The notes beneath the pieces are model-generated. The model worked only from the letters and a program-made list of their open reading frames with translations, was not told where the DNA came from and ran no database searches. Positions 63,001 to 64,000 of a stretch of DNA of 64,000 bases are shown in pieces; within the stretch, counting starts at the first letter, position 1, and each line of letters starts with the position of its first letter. Position numbers and translations under genes: made by a program. The DNA comes from Rotaria macrura (lineage: Eukaryota; Rotifera; Eurotatoria; Philodinida; Philodinidae). The stretch is from assembly GCA_900239685.1 (NCBI GenBank), contig OENT01000863.1, positions 1 through 64,000 on the forward strand, read 5' to 3'.

Positions 63001-64000
63001 TATTACAATTGGTTGTACTATTCAATCTTTCAAAATAGAAGCATATCTTTAATAAAAGAAACTTGACACGAATCTATTTTACTAATGTAAATATTCTACA
63101 TTCTTCTTTGAAGAATCACAATATTCAACAAAGTATTTTCCTTCTATTCAATAGTTTGAAAGTCATCAATATGCTTTCCTACATAAATACATCCTAATAG
63201 CTAAATACTAAAGACAAAAACTGCGTATATTTTTTCTTTTGAAGGGAATCTCATTAATAATGAAAAACAAAAGAAGTAAAGTACGTACTTAACTAGATTG
63301 AATAATTGTGTAAAATCCAAGTCGGAGAATTTCATATCTATTTGAAATCATTTTTTTAATAAGGTTCACTTTGAATAGAAGTTTAACTCAAAGTTCAAAT
63401 CGGATACTTTCGATGTTTAATTGAGAATTACACTGTCTGAAGTGTGGGTAATAGTTGTTCTTTTGCTCTATATCAGAATATGCCGGAAGTACGGATTGAA
63501 TTTCTCACATAGGTTAAAATAACTGCAATGTATTAAGTATTAAAATCCTGCAATGAATGCCTCGGGAAGGTTTTTTCGTTCTTAATTATCTACTCAAATG
63601 AATTATTCTTCATTCGACTTCTATCGACGAACGTAACATTTTCACACGAATATCGATTAGGCTCTACCATAACATATCAATGTAATCTTCATGTTTCAGT
63701 TTCAAAATTCTGAATCATATTAACTGATACATTTTCATATCTCACATGAAAATAGATACATAATAATTTAATTAAAATGATGAACGATAATTCTATTTCG
63801 TTTCAGTACACTTATGACATAGTATCTTCAAATGAATAAGAACATAAAAATAAATACCATTTCATACAAACACCTTCATAGAGACCATCATTGATATACG
63901 TGAAAGTAATCTTATCTGAATAAAAACAAAACTATTGCGTTTATTTTCTTGTCTTGACAAATATACATGAAAATATTCGAATTAGTCAAGAAAACCTTGC
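60058..64000. other. Upstream intergenic region, no supported gene
   Basis: AT-rich and without coherent frames or repeats on either strand. The first few hundred bases must include the PTPN23-like promoter. No core element stands out. Confidence 0.45.

Overview
The window looks like a piece of an animal nuclear genome. It is AT-rich (roughly 70 percent by eye), its genes are cut into many short exons by introns that are mostly 45-80 bp, and its clear genes encode animal proteins (nucleoporin TPR, hexokinase, HD-PTP/PTPN23, NOL12, a BEN-domain protein). Compact introns, AT-richness and single relics of several DNA-transposon superfamilies would suit a bdelloid rotifer. That placement is an inference; nothing here proves the species. 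I see no tRNA, rRNA, CRISPR array or operon.

Layout, left to right. 1-6.1 kb is gene-poor and holds a hAT relic with a near-perfect 8-bp target duplication, a Mutator-like (MULE) relic and two short perfect palindromes. 6.15-31.8 kb is one very long minus-strand gene for the nuclear-pore basket protein TPR. About 46 exons can be chained in phase, except at one junction near 11.2-11.7 kb. Two further genes sit inside it: a BEN-domain gene on the same strand inside intron 1, and a small membrane protein with dibasic sites on the opposite strand inside an 8-kb intron. 33.1-33.9 kb is a plus-strand NOL12 (ribosome biogenesis) gene. 34.1-34.7 kb holds a weakly supported small minus-strand gene. 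34.7-38.4 kb is intergenic with a G-rich block. 38.37-39.65 kb is a complete-ended but dead Tc1/mariner (DD37D) element.

39.78-45.74 kb (minus) is a 521-residue hexokinase with an N-terminal hydrophobic segment, in 10 exons. It is head-to-head with an unrecognised two-exon gene at 46.4-47.3 kb. 48.85-49.56 kb is a fold-back element built of short TGCGCA units in two inverted arrays. 51.1-60.06 kb (minus) is a 17-exon HD-PTP/PTPN23-like gene (Bro1 domain, V domain, Pro/Gln/Ser-rich tail) that stops before any phosphatase domain. 60.06-64 kb shows nothing I can support.

The genes have independent housekeeping jobs: nuclear export and pore basket, rRNA processing, glycolysis entry, ESCRT sorting. 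The most unusual structure is the TPR locus, with nested genes on both strands and a possible split or alternative end. Next are the TGCGCA fold-back element and the phosphatase-less HD-PTP. Exon limits were read by eye from splice sites and reading phase, so single boundaries may be off by a base or two.
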